A stretch of 64,000 nt of DNA from Pseudomonas botevensis (GTDB lineage: Bacteria > Pseudomonadota > Gammaproteobacteria > Pseudomonadales > Pseudomonadaceae): assembly GCF_019145475.1 (NCBI RefSeq), contig NZ_JAHTKI010000006.1, positions 209,618 through 273,617 on the forward strand, written 5' to 3'. The translations under genes were made by a program, and so were the position numbers. Numbering within the stretch: position 1 is the first letter of the stretch; the number at the start of each line of letters is the position of its first letter. The notes below the pieces were generated by a model. It did not search any database and was not told the DNA's origin. It saw nothing but the letters and a program-made list of their open reading frames with translations. Of this stretch, positions 54,630 through 64,000 are shown piece by piece.

Positions 54630-56738
54630 TCACCCCTGAGCCTCGGCCCCCTCCTCCAGTTCCAGCATCAATCCACTCAGGCGCTTGACCTTACGCCGTA
54701 CCGCTTCTTCGAAAATGCCCCGACGTGGCTCGATCAGGGTGAACCAGTCCTTGGCCCGGGTGATGCCGGTGTAGATCAACTCCTTGGTCAGCACCGGATT
54801 CAAGGCGTCCGGCAGGATCAGCGCGGTGTGGGCAAACTCGGAACCCTGGGACTTGTGTACCGTCATGGCATAGACGGTTTCGACATCATTGAGCCGGCTC
54901 GGCAGTACGAAGCGCACCCCGCCCCGCCCATCGTTACGCGGGAACGCGACACGCAGCAGCGGCTTGCCGGCATCCGGACCATCACGCTCGGGCAATTTGA
55001 GCGCAATGCCGATATCACCGTTCATCAGGCCCAGGCCGTAGTCGTTGCGCGTCATCAGCACCGGCCGCCCCTCATACCATTGCTGGTCGTTGTCGATCAG
55101 CCGCGCCTTGAGCAACGCACTGGTAATGCGCTGGTTCAGACCCTCGACACCCCATGGCCCCTTACGCACCGCGCACAGCAGTTGAAAGGTATCGAATGCG
55201 CGCAAAACCGCGCGTGCCCAATCGACCCAAACCGCATCGTCGAACGACGTCCCCAGCGCCGGGCGCTGATCGCGCAACACCGTCAGATAATGCCGATAGC
55301 CGTGCGGGCCTTCGCCATGCCCGTCAAGCAACAGATGCTCGAGCGCCCGATCATGTTCCCCCTTGAGCGGCAACGAAAACACGTCGTCATGGCTGCGCGC
55401 CTCCAGCAACTGGCGTGCGTCATCCGGCAGTTGCTGATTGACCCGACGGGCGAGTTGCCCGATCCCGCTGCCTTCACCGAAACGCCGCGAGTGCCGCAAC
55501 ATCACCACTTGCTGGGCCAGCGGATGCACGCCGCCGGTGTCTTCACGCAAACCGCTTTCCTGCAACGACTCGCCGCTCACCGACTCCAGCCATTGTCGCG
55601 TCTGCGGGCTGTACCAACCCGCCTCGGCGTCACGGCACAGATCCCCCAGCACCGCTCCGGCCTCCACCGAGGCGAGCTGATCCTTGTCCCCCAGCAGCAC
55701 CAGGCGGGCGTGCGGCGGCAAGGCGTCGAGCAGATTGGCCATCATCTCGAGGTCGATCATCGACGCTTCGTCGATCACCAGTACGTCCAGCGGCAGTCGA
55801 TTACCGGCGTGATGGCGGAAGTGCCGGGTCCCCGGACGACTGCCGAGCAATCGGTGTACCGTGGTGACGTCACAGGGAATCTTTTCCCGCACCGATTCGG
55901 GGACAGTGAGCGATTGCACCTGCTGACTGATGGACTCGGTCAGTCGCGCCGCCGCTTTGCCCGTCGGAGCGGCAAGTCGAATCCGCAGCGGTTGACCGGC
56001 CTCGACCGCCGGCGCCTGGAGCAGCGCCAGCAGACGTACGACCGTGGTGGTCTTGCCGGTGCCGGGACCACCAGTGACGATACTGAACGCACCTCGAGTG
56101 GCGAGGGCACAGGCAAGTTTCTGCCAATCCACAGGGCCTGCACTTCGGGCCGGGCCGAACAAACCGTCCAGCCGTTGCGCCAGATCGTCCGGAGTGGCTT
56201 CGTGCTGGGCCAGACGCAGGCGCAACGCGCCGTCGATGCGCCGCTCGTAAGCCCAGTAACGCCGCAGATAAAGACGCTTCCCGGACAGCACCAGCGGTCG
56301 TTGCCGCGCCAACTCGCCGGCATCCGCCGCCAATGCCACCAGCGTGCTGCCGGCCAACACGTTGCACCAGTGAGCACCGTCGAGGGTTTCGAGCAATTGC
56401 GATGGCAGCAACAACGCCCCACCTTGCGGATCCCCCTCTGGCGGCAACGACAGGGCAAAATCCGGCGCCTTGAGGGTTTCGAACAGATCCAGGCACACGT
56501 GACCATGGCCAAGTTGATGACTGGTCAACGCAGCTGCCAGCAGCACCAGCGGATCCGCATCAGGCGCGAGTTCATGAATGAACGCCACGAACGCCTTGTC
56601 GAGAGATCGCAACCAGCCGCGCTCGACCCAGCGAGTGAGCAACAACAGCAAGTCATTGGCACGGGTCAGGGGCATCAGGTTTGCCAGACTGTCGGCCGCC
56701 AACGGCGTCGGCAGCAAATCGGCGAACGTGCGGCTCAT
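54630..56738 (-). CDS. recD: Exonuclease V alpha subunit
   Basis: A 702-aa superfamily 1B helicase of the RecBCD complex, the fast 5'-3' motor. Walker A TGGPGTGKTTTVVRLL, Walker B VLVIDEASMIDLEMM and the C-terminal VHKSQGSEF motif are intact. Length somewhat above that of E. coli RecD. Overlaps recB by ATGA. Confidence 0.95.
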   Translation of the reverse strand: MSRTFADLLPTPLAADSLANLMPLTRANDLLLLLTRWVERGWLRSLDKAFVAFIHELAPDADPLVLLAAALTSHQLGHGHVCLDLFETLKAPDFALSLPPEGDPQGGALLLPSQLLETLDGAHWCNVLAGSTLVALAADAGELARQRPLVLSGKRLYLRRYWAYERRIDGALRLRLAQHEATPDDLAQRLDGLFGPARSAGPVDWQKLACALATRGAFSIVTGGPGTGKTTTVVRLLALLQAPAVEAGQPLRIRLAAPTGKAAARLTESISQQVQSLTVPESVREKIPCDVTTVHRLLGSRPGTRHFRHHAGNRLPLDVLVIDEASMIDLEMMANLLDALPPHARLVLLGDKDQLASVEAGAVLGDLCRDAEAGWYSPQTRQWLESVSGESLQESGLREDTGGVHPLAQQVVMLRHSRRFGEGSGIGQLARRVNQQLPDDARQLLEARSHDDVFSLPLKGEHDRALEHLLLDGHGEGPHGYRHYLTVLRDQRPALGTSFDDAVWVDWARAVLRAFDTFQLLCAVRKGPWGVEGLNQRITSALLKARLIDNDQQWYEGRPVLMTRNDYGLGLMNGDIGIALKLPERDGPDAGKPLLRVAFPRNDGRGGVRFVLPSRLNDVETVYAMTVHKSQGSEFAHTALILPDALNPVLTKELIYTGITRAKDWFTLIEPRRGIFEEAVRRKVKRLSGLMLELEEGAEAQG

Positions 56739-59700
56739 AGCAATACTCCCTGTTCCCAGGCGGGTTCGGCCTTCGGTTCCGGTTTGCCCTGGAACATCCG
56801 GTCGAGGCGTTCGATCAGCTCTCGCGGAGGACGGGCGAAATAGACTCCACCGCTGGCCGCCCGGGTGCCGCGCAGAAACAGATAAAGCGCGCCGCCGACA
56901 TGCCGGTCGTAATCGTAATCGACGAGCCGCGCTTTCAGCTGGCGATGCAATGCCAGGAGGTAAAGCACGTATTGAAGGTCATAACGGTTGTCGAGAATCG
57001 ACTGCTCCATGGCGTGTTCGGTATAGGCGAGGTCATCGACACCCAGCCAGTTGGATTTGTAATCGGCGACGTAATAGCGGCCCTCATGCTCGAAGGTCAG
57101 GTCGATAAAGCCTTTGAACATGCCATTGAGCTGCACCGGTTCGGCCCCCACTCGGGCCTGGCCATTATGAGTGTACTGGCGCACCAGTTCGTCGAGCTTC
57201 AGAACATCGACCTTATGGCTGGCGAACCAGAACTCCATCTCCACCTGATACTGCTTCAACTGCCCGAGCACTACCGGTGGTTGCCCGGCACCGGCGGGCA
57301 GCGGGAGTTCGAGCAGCTGTTGCAGCCAGTCACTCAGCGTGGTGATCCAGCCTTGCCAGCCCCGGCGGTTGCAGCGTCGAGCCACGGCGTCTTCCAGCGC
57401 CTCTCGGGAAACGGCGAAACCTTCGTCCCCCGCCCACTCCAGCAGGCCGTGGAGAAACGTTCCCGGATTCGGGCCGCGAGGGAATCGATGGATGTCGGCG
57501 CCGCCGGGGATGATCTCGCGTACAGCCTCAGGATCAAGGCGTTCATCATCGAACAGTTTCTGTGCTTGCGGGCTGTCGGGTGCCTCATCGCTACCGATAC
57601 TCAAGACATCGCTGATGCGCAAGGCGCTGTAGGAGGCGATCCACCAGTTCTCACTAGCCCGGCGCTTGGGCAGCAGCGTCGCGCGCAACAGCGTTTCGTC
57701 ACGCAATGGTTGGTAATGCTCGTCAGTGGCCGGTGGCATCTCACCGACACTGATCGCGGAACAATCTTGTTGCAGATCCCGCAGCCAGACATTCAGTTCG
57801 CCGGACTCGCGCAATAACGCACCACCGCCCAACAGATACCCCAATGCCGAAAGATGCAGCACCGAGCTATTGTTGCTGCCGCGTTTGAGATCCGTCACCC
57901 CCAGCCAGCAAGCATGCTGTGCACGGGTCAGGGCCACGTACAGCAAGCGCAGGTCTTCCGCCAGACGCTCGTCATCAGCCTGGGCAATCAGCTCGGCAGT
58001 CGGCTTCAGACTCACCTGAGCCTTGCCCGAAGCGTCATGGTAGTGCAGAGGCAAGCGACTCCCGTCCACCGGTTTCGCCGAACAAATGAACGGCAGGAAC
58101 ACCAGCGGATACTCAAGCCCCTTGGACTTGTGGATGGTCACGACCTTGACCAATTGCTGGTCACTTTCCAGACGCAGGATCTGATCTTCACCGGCCTGGC
58201 CGGACAACGCCAGATGTTCGGCGAGATAGCGGATCAGGGCCTGCTCACCGTCGAGTTCGGAGGCGGCCTGTTGCAGCAGTTCCGACAGATGCAGCAGGTT
58301 GGTCAGGACCCGTTCGCCATCGCTGCGCAGCAAAAGCGCGCGTGGCAGATGGAAATCATGCAGCAGGCGCCGAAACATCGGCAGCACACCCTGCTTGCGC
58401 CAAAGCTCCCGATAAGCGCGGAACTGCATGACCCGGTTTTCCCAGACCAACTCATCCTGATTCAAACGCTCCAGCTCGATCAGCGGCAGATTCAGCGTGA
58501 CGCAAGCCAGGGCGGCCTTCAGCGAGCGCTCGACATCAGGCTCGGCGCAAGCCTTCAACCAGGTGAGCAGATCATGGGCCTCCTGAGCGGCGAACACCGA
58601 ATCCTTGTCCGACAGGTAAACACTGCGCACCCCACGGGCAGCAAGTTCGCCGCGCACGGCCTGCGCCTCCTTGCCATCACGTACCAGGATCGCGATGTCG
58701 GCCGGACGCACGCCTCGCCAATCCTTGTCCTCCTGCACAAAACCCACACGACCGGATTGCCCGCCATTGAGCATCACCGCGATTTCGCTGGCGCAAGCAG
58801 CCGCCAGTTGCTGGCGGTAAACCGCCCCGGACAACGGCTGTTCGGCAGGCAAATGCCAGATATTCAACGCAGGCACATCCTGCCCGGCGATCTGGAACTG
58901 TTCCTTGCGCCCCTGCGCGTCTACCGGCAGGAATGGCACCGGGTTATCGCCGTTTTGCTCCCTGAACAGAAACGCACCGCGCCCCTGCTCGCGAAGTTCG
59001 GCGCGCTCGAACACATGGTTCACAGCTCGCACCATGCCGTGGCTGGAACGGAAGTTGGTGCCCAGGGTGTGCAGGCGACCGGTCGTGGCCTGGCGGGCGC
59101 GCAGGTAGGTGTAGATGTCCGCGCCACGAAAGGCGTAGATCGCCTGCTTGGGATCGCCGATCAGGAACAGCCCGGTATCGGGGTTGTTGTCTTCGATCCG
59201 ATAGATGCTCTCGAAAATCCGGTACTGCACCGGGTCGGTATCCTGGAACTCGTCAATCAGGGCGACCGGAAACTGCTCGCGAATCAGCGTGGCGAGGCGC
59301 TCGCCTCCCTCGGCCTGCAACGCGGCATCCAGACGCAGCAGCATGTCATCGAAGCCCATTTCGGCGCGACGACGTTTCTCTTCCTCAAATCGGGTGCCGA
59401 CCCATTTGGCTGCGTGCTGCAGCACCGCTGCATCAGGTGTAGGCAACGCGTCGAGACGAGACTTGAGTCCGGCCATCGCATCCAGCCCCGGGTGATCCGG
59501 TGCCGGCCCTTTCCACGCTTCAGCCATGCCCCCGGGCGTCAGCCGGGTGAATCCGGTGCCTATATCGAGTTGTTCCAGCGCTTCGTCTTCAGCCCAGGTC
59601 TTGAGCTTGTCAAACCAGGGTTCGAAGTAGCGCGCCTGCATCTTGCGTCCATCGACCGCTTTGTTCGCGACACCCTGGTGACAGATGGCGAGCAGTTCAT

Positions 59701-60424
59701 CGGCCCATTGGCGCCAGGGCATTTTCAACTCGACCAACGCGGCTCGACGCTCTTGCAGGCATTCATCGATCAGCTCGGCTGGGGTCCTGGCTTCCTCATT
59801 GTCTCGCTCACTGGCGAACAGACCGCGCACCCGGGGCAACAGGGCTGCCGGACCGCCCCAGTTACTGCGAACCCAGTTCAGCGCATCTCCCTGCATCGGA
59901 TAGCAGAACAATCGCCAGTAATCGCGCAATACTTCGCCCAGCAGATCGCTGTGATCGGTTTCCAGGGACTGGGTGAACAGACTGCCGCTGTCGAAGGCAT
60001 GCTCACGCAGCATCCGCTGGCACCAACTGTGAATCGTCGATACGGCGGCCTCGTCCATCCATTGCGCGGCAATGTCCAGACGATTGGCACAACCTGGCCA
60101 CTGCTGCGGTTCGAACTGTTCACGCAACCGGGCTATCAGCGCATCGGGTGCCGGGGTTTCGTCACGGAAAAACCGTGCGGCTTCGGCCAGGCGGGTGCGG
60201 ATACGCTCGCGCAGCTCTTTGGTCGCCGCATCGGTGAATGTCACGACGAGAATCTGCGGCGGCAGCAGCTCATGGCTGAAACCGCTCGACTCGCCTCCGT
60301 GTCCCAGAATCAGACGCAGATAGAGCGCGGAAATGGTGAAGGTCTTGCCCGTGCCGGCGCTGGCTTCGATCAACTGGCTTCCTCTGAGCGGGAATGCCAG
60401 GGCAAGAGGGGTCTTGTCACTCAT
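56735..60424 (-). CDS. recB: Exonuclease V beta subunit
   Basis: A 1229-aa helicase-nuclease. Superfamily 1A motifs: Walker A EASAGTGKTFT near residue 20, LIDEFQDTDPVQY, and VVTIHKSKGLEYPLVFLP. The C-terminal nuclease motif is GFIDLTFEHEGRYYVADYKSNWLG with Asp and Lys present. The frame continues upstream to 60526, but the ATG at 60424 (MSDKTPLALAFPLRG) is the natural start and overlaps the recC stop by eight bases. Confidence 0.95.
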   Translation of the reverse strand: MSDKTPLALAFPLRGSQLIEASAGTGKTFTISALYLRLILGHGGESSGFSHELLPPQILVVTFTDAATKELRERIRTRLAEAARFFRDETPAPDALIARLREQFEPQQWPGCANRLDIAAQWMDEAAVSTIHSWCQRMLREHAFDSGSLFTQSLETDHSDLLGEVLRDYWRLFCYPMQGDALNWVRSNWGGPAALLPRVRGLFASERDNEEARTPAELIDECLQERRAALVELKMPWRQWADELLAICHQGVANKAVDGRKMQARYFEPWFDKLKTWAEDEALEQLDIGTGFTRLTPGGMAEAWKGPAPDHPGLDAMAGLKSRLDALPTPDAAVLQHAAKWVGTRFEEEKRRRAEMGFDDMLLRLDAALQAEGGERLATLIREQFPVALIDEFQDTDPVQYRIFESIYRIEDNNPDTGLFLIGDPKQAIYAFRGADIYTYLRARQATTGRLHTLGTNFRSSHGMVRAVNHVFERAELREQGRGAFLFREQNGDNPVPFLPVDAQGRKEQFQIAGQDVPALNIWHLPAEQPLSGAVYRQQLAAACASEIAVMLNGGQSGRVGFVQEDKDWRGVRPADIAILVRDGKEAQAVRGELAARGVRSVYLSDKDSVFAAQEAHDLLTWLKACAEPDVERSLKAALACVTLNLPLIELERLNQDELVWENRVMQFRAYRELWRKQGVLPMFRRLLHDFHLPRALLLRSDGERVLTNLLHLSELLQQAASELDGEQALIRYLAEHLALSGQAGEDQILRLESDQQLVKVVTIHKSKGLEYPLVFLPFICSAKPVDGSRLPLHYHDASGKAQVSLKPTAELIAQADDERLAEDLRLLYVALTRAQHACWLGVTDLKRGSNNSSVLHLSALGYLLGGGALLRESGELNVWLRDLQQDCSAISVGEMPPATDEHYQPLRDETLLRATLLPKRRASENWWIASYSALRISDVLSIGSDEAPDSPQAQKLFDDERLDPEAVREIIPGGADIHRFPRGPNPGTFLHGLLEWAGDEGFAVSREALEDAVARRCNRRGWQGWITTLSDWLQQLLELPLPAGAGQPPVVLGQLKQYQVEMEFWFASHKVDVLKLDELVRQYTHNGQARVGAEPVQLNGMFKGFIDLTFEHEGRYYVADYKSNWLGVDDLAYTEHAMEQSILDNRYDLQYVLYLLALHRQLKARLVDYDYDRHVGGALYLFLRGTRAASGGVYFARPPRELIERLDRMFQGKPEPKAEPAWEQGVLL

Positions 60425-63400
60425 GAGTGGGTCCCTCGCCGGCCAAGGAGCGCCAGGGTGCTTCGAGCATTGGGCGGTACAAGGTCTCGCACCAACCGGA
60501 GAACGTCTCGTCCGCCAACAAGGCATCGTAATCGACGAACTGCCGGGTCAATGCCGGGCTCTCGCGCCGCTCACCCTCGCTGGTCTGGCCATCACCCTCA
60601 TAGGCTTTACGGGCAGAGGCTTCGGCTTTGAGCGGGTCAGTCTGGGACAGCCAGGCGAAAGCCGTCTTGACCGCGACGGGCAGTGGCTGGCGCATGCCCG
60701 TTTGCCAAGCGAGCAGCAACTCTCCGAGCAGACGCGACGCTCTTTCCTGTTCCATGGGTTCAAGCAGCAGCGTGTCATCGCTGGCCACCAGAGCGGTGGT
60801 CAAGGACAGGCCACTGGCGCAGGCCACCAGATGGCTGACCCACGGTTTGATCAGCCGATGCCATTTACGGCTTTTTATCGAGCCAATGCTGTTGGGAATC
60901 GTCGAAGCCGAAAGCATCCCGCCGTCAGCGCGCCGATGCAGACCGCCAAGCCAGCCTTCCAGACTCAACCCCTGAGATTCGATGTTGACCGGAATCGCAC
61001 TGGTCATCGGCGTTGGCCATAGCGTCAGCAGCTGTTGATAACGTTGCAGCAAATCCGGCAGCGGTTCGATCAACTCACGCTGCAGGCACTCACCGAATCC
61101 GGCCATGGGCAACAATCCGCTGGCCTGCAGACGTTGGGCCTGATCGCTCAGCGCCTGATCGATATTGTCCGGCTGCACCAGAGCGGCCTCGAGCAACCGA
61201 TCGCTGAGCGTGTAGCGCTGCAATGCATCCAGAACAAAAGGCTCTTCGTCAGGTAACGGGGCTTCGGCGGACTCGAAATACACCTTGAGCCGCTGAGTAA
61301 AGAAATGCCGGACCGGATTACGCAAAAAGTCCTGCAACAGCGCCAGGCTCAGAGGTTCCTCCTGAACGTGGGGTTCAAGCAGCCCGGTTTCAGCCAGTGC
61401 CTCATGCTGCTGATGCAACACCTGCCATTCGCTGGCATAACTGAACAAGTGCTCGCCTTCATGGAAATACCGGGCGCTGAAGGGTTGCAGCGGATGCTCT
61501 TCGGTCATGGCCTCCAACAAATCACCAGTGCCATTGACCAGTGTCCAACCGCTGGCCAAATGATCACGCAGCTGGCCGATCAGCACCGACGCTGGCCGCT
61601 CGCTGTTGTCACGGATGCTGCGGCCAACCCAACTGATGTAGAGCTGATTGCGCGCCGACAGAAGCGCCTCGAGCAATAGATAGCGATCATCCTCGCGCCG
61701 TGAGCGGTCACCGGGACGGTAGTCACTGCCCATCAGGTCAAAATCCAGCGGAGGCTGCGCCCGTGGGTAATCGCCGTCGTTCATTCCCAGCAGGCAGACC
61801 AGTTTGAAAGGGATGGCACGCATCGGCATCAAGGTGCAGAAGTTTACCGCGCCGGCCAGGAAGCGCTGGGACAGGCGGCCCTGATCCAGCCCGGCCAACC
61901 AGGCTTCACGAACAACGGTGAGCGGCAACGCCTCCTGCAGTCCGACGGAATCGCAGGTTTCCAGCCATGTTTCGCGCAGCTCCTCGAGCTGTGTCAGCAA
62001 GTAGTCGTCGTGCTCGTTGCCTGCCTTGAAGAACAGTTGCAGCAACGCTTGCAGACGGTCGCCCCATTCCTGAGGTTTCGCCGGTTGAAGCAATTGCTGA
62101 TGAGACAGCTCCAGTGTGTCCAGCAACGCGACCAGCGGACCGATCAGTGCAGCATCAAGACCGCCGATTTCATCATAGGGTTCGATACCCGCGCAGGCAC
62201 TGGAGCTGCCCACGGCATAACCGAGCAGCATCCGGCGCAGGCCGAAACGCCAACTGTTTTGCTCCAGTTCTTCCGGCAACCCAAGCCCCGCACGCTGCTC
62301 GGCGTTCATTCCCCAGCGAACACCAGCGCCCTCGATCCAGCGGTGCAGGGTCGGCAGGTCTCTTTCTTCGACACCGAAGCGGGCACGCAAGGCAGGAACA
62401 TCGAGCAGGTCGAGGATTTCGCTGACCGGGAACCGACTGTCCGGCAACTTGAGCAGATGCTCGACAGCGATCAATAACGGATCACGACCGCGCTGGCCCT
62501 GATCCGCCAAGGTAAACGGTATGAAGCGAGGGTCGTGTCGATCGAGCTGACCGAATACGGCGCGGATATGCGGTGCGTAACTATCGATGTCAGGCACCAT
62601 CACAATCACGTCGCGAGGGCGCAATTCAGGATTGGCGCTGAAGCGCGCCAGGAGCTGGTCGTGGAGAATTTCGACTTCGCGTTGCGCACTGTGGGCAATG
62701 TGAAAACGGATCGATTCGTCGTGGGCCAGATCGACAGCAGGCCAGTAATCCCGAGTCTCACTCAACGGGCGCAACTCCAGAATGTCGTCCTGCAGTTGGT
62801 TCAGCATGTTCTGCGGCTGCATCTCGCTGAACAGATCAATACGACCGTCGCGAAATGCCGCGCGGTAACTGTTGGGATCATCGTAACTGTCGAGCAGATT
62901 GATGTAGTCACGGCCCTGCTTGCCCCAGGCTGCGAGCAACGGGTGAGCGTGCTGGTGCAGCGTGTCAGGATCCAGCACCGTAGGCATTCCGTGCTTTCTG
63001 GTCTGACGCTTGTATTGATGCCTCAGCAGGTCCTTGTCAGCGACGATATCGGCCCAATGATGGCGACAAGGGTTGTGGACACATAGCAGAACCTGGCTGA
63101 AACGCGCGAGTCCGGCCAAGGCTTCCAGCACCTGCGCAGGCAAGGAAGAAATCCCGAAAACGATCACTCGTGATGGTATTCCCACAGGCGCTTTTTCAAG
63201 TTGACTGATGCGCTCGATAAAACGTTGATGAACCCCAGCGCGGCTTTGAGCCATGCCTTGAGCACCGACATCTTCCAGCAGGGCACGCCATAATTCTGCC
63301 TGCCAGCAATTGGTGGGAGCGAGAGGCTTTATTTCACCCCTGACGTTGCGTAGCTGATGGCGCCCTTCGGCCCAATCTTCGAGCCAGTCGGCCCGATAAA

Positions 63401-63872
63401 CCTGATATTGGTCGAAGAGGTCCGCCAGTCGCTCGGACAACTGATAACGCTTGCGCAGATCGCTGTCATGAGTGAGGAAGCGTTGGAGTGGCTCGAAATG
63501 CGGACGGTCTATGAGCTGAGGCAGCAGGCGCATCAAACGCCAGGTCAACGGAGCCTTGTCGAGCAATGACTTGGCCGGGATTTCATCTCGTCCCAACACC
63601 ATCCGGTAAAGCTGCCACATGAAACTGCCCGGCAGTTGCACATCAATTGCCGCAGCAATACCGCAGCCGCCCAGATCATCCTCTTCAGGATCTTCGGCAA
63701 GGGCGAGCTTGAGCCATTGAGCGATGCCATTGCTCTGTACCAGGGCGATTTCATTTTCCAGGGGAGCCAGCGGATAACGCCGCATGATGCTGACCACCAG
63801 GCTGCGCAGTTCGTCCAGGCTGTTGCTCTGAACCACCATGAATGCAGCGTTGAGGGACTGAGCGTCCGGCAT
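60417..63872 (-). CDS. recC: Exonuclease V gamma subunit
   Basis: A 1151-aa RecC, the Chi-recognising scaffold of RecBCD. The N terminus MVVQSNSLDELRSLVVSIMRRYPLAPLENEIALVQSNGIAQWLKL and VIVFGISSLPAQVLEALAGL are typical. The start at 63872 (MPDAQSLN...) is preferred over an earlier one because it begins at the conserved region. First gene of the recC-recB-recD operon. Bacterial strains use different Chi sequences, which cannot be read here. Confidence 0.95.
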   Translation of the reverse strand: MPDAQSLNAAFMVVQSNSLDELRSLVVSIMRRYPLAPLENEIALVQSNGIAQWLKLALAEDPEEDDLGGCGIAAAIDVQLPGSFMWQLYRMVLGRDEIPAKSLLDKAPLTWRLMRLLPQLIDRPHFEPLQRFLTHDSDLRKRYQLSERLADLFDQYQVYRADWLEDWAEGRHQLRNVRGEIKPLAPTNCWQAELWRALLEDVGAQGMAQSRAGVHQRFIERISQLEKAPVGIPSRVIVFGISSLPAQVLEALAGLARFSQVLLCVHNPCRHHWADIVADKDLLRHQYKRQTRKHGMPTVLDPDTLHQHAHPLLAAWGKQGRDYINLLDSYDDPNSYRAAFRDGRIDLFSEMQPQNMLNQLQDDILELRPLSETRDYWPAVDLAHDESIRFHIAHSAQREVEILHDQLLARFSANPELRPRDVIVMVPDIDSYAPHIRAVFGQLDRHDPRFIPFTLADQGQRGRDPLLIAVEHLLKLPDSRFPVSEILDLLDVPALRARFGVEERDLPTLHRWIEGAGVRWGMNAEQRAGLGLPEELEQNSWRFGLRRMLLGYAVGSSSACAGIEPYDEIGGLDAALIGPLVALLDTLELSHQQLLQPAKPQEWGDRLQALLQLFFKAGNEHDDYLLTQLEELRETWLETCDSVGLQEALPLTVVREAWLAGLDQGRLSQRFLAGAVNFCTLMPMRAIPFKLVCLLGMNDGDYPRAQPPLDFDLMGSDYRPGDRSRREDDRYLLLEALLSARNQLYISWVGRSIRDNSERPASVLIGQLRDHLASGWTLVNGTGDLLEAMTEEHPLQPFSARYFHEGEHLFSYASEWQVLHQQHEALAETGLLEPHVQEEPLSLALLQDFLRNPVRHFFTQRLKVYFESAEAPLPDEEPFVLDALQRYTLSDRLLEAALVQPDNIDQALSDQAQRLQASGLLPMAGFGECLQRELIEPLPDLLQRYQQLLTLWPTPMTSAIPVNIESQGLSLEGWLGGLHRRADGGMLSASTIPNSIGSIKSRKWHRLIKPWVSHLVACASGLSLTTALVASDDTLLLEPMEQERASRLLGELLLAWQTGMRQPLPVAVKTAFAWLSQTDPLKAEASARKAYEGDGQTSEGERRESPALTRQFVDYDALLADETFSGWCETLYRPMLEAPWRSLAGEGPTHE

Positions 63873-64000
63873 AAAAGCTTCCTTGGAAAAGTACAAAAGC
63901 CAGGGCAGAACCTTAGCACTGTCGGCGGGCCGTGACAGCCGGAAGGCGTCTGTGAGTGCTGTAAGAACTTTCCTGCGGGCAAAACAAAACCCCAACTGCT

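Noticed and set aside
57854..60631. 925-codon open frame on the plus strand
   Set aside because: Antisense to recB, whose motifs are intact; the translated product is low-complexity with no domain.
1..64000. CRISPR array or insertion sequence
   Set aside because: No regularly spaced repeats and no transposase frame; the repeats seen are short intergenic REP-type or operator-like elements.

Overview
The window looks like chromosome of a fluorescent-group Pseudomonas. It has high-GC coding sequence, a complete yfiR-yfiN-yfiB c-di-GMP module, mmsA-mmsB, recC-recB-recD, a Pseudomonas-type REP doublet and a DUF6124 gene. This assignment comes from gene content only.

Layout. (1) About 1-15.4 kb is a genomic island: a DUF3987 (YfjI-like) protein, a small protein, an Integrase_1-type tyrosine recombinase with a complete catalytic set and a coupled 91-aa protein, then a minus-strand defence block. 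That block holds a small AT-rich HsdM/half-HsdS pair under a promoter bracketed by two matching palindromes, and a full type I restriction-modification operon (hsdM-hsdS-COG2958-yhcG-hsdR) preceded by an Mrr-like endonuclease gene. (2) About 15.7-32 kb is ordinary core and accessory DNA: DUF6124, a RimJ-like acetyltransferase, an ArnT-like/PAP2/Ais-like trio probably acting on lipid A or LPS core, a methyl-accepting chemotaxis protein with a candidate FliA promoter, a GntP-RpiR-D-aminoacylase operon, redox enzymes (MdaB, YgiN and others) and LysR regulators. (3) About 32.5-47.8 kb is the most interesting part: one 11-gene minus-strand operon of about 15 kb. It encodes an ACP with a zinc-ribbon tail, two intact ketosynthases each followed by a ketosynthase-like protein without catalytic residues, a 956-aa fusion of a class III aminotransferase with a long-chain acyl reductase-like domain, two SDR reductases, a predicted outer-membrane barrel, a LolA-like periplasmic protein and an MMPL/RND transporter. 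The promoter in front of the ACP gene has the long 19-20 bp spacer and centred dyad typical of MerR-activated promoters, and a MerR-family gene lies at the far end of the operon. (4) About 48-64 kb is core genome: a cupin, mmsB-mmsA with a divergent LysR gene, yfiBNR and recBCD.

Working model for region 3 (inference): the two KS/KS-like pairs extend an ACP-bound acyl chain, the SDRs reduce beta-keto groups, the fused enzyme releases the chain reductively as an aldehyde and transaminates it to a long-chain amine, and the MMPL/LolA-like/barrel proteins move the product to or through the outer membrane. No dehydratase, acyltransferase or phosphopantetheinyl transferase is encoded in the operon, so these would come from primary metabolism or the product keeps its hydroxyls.
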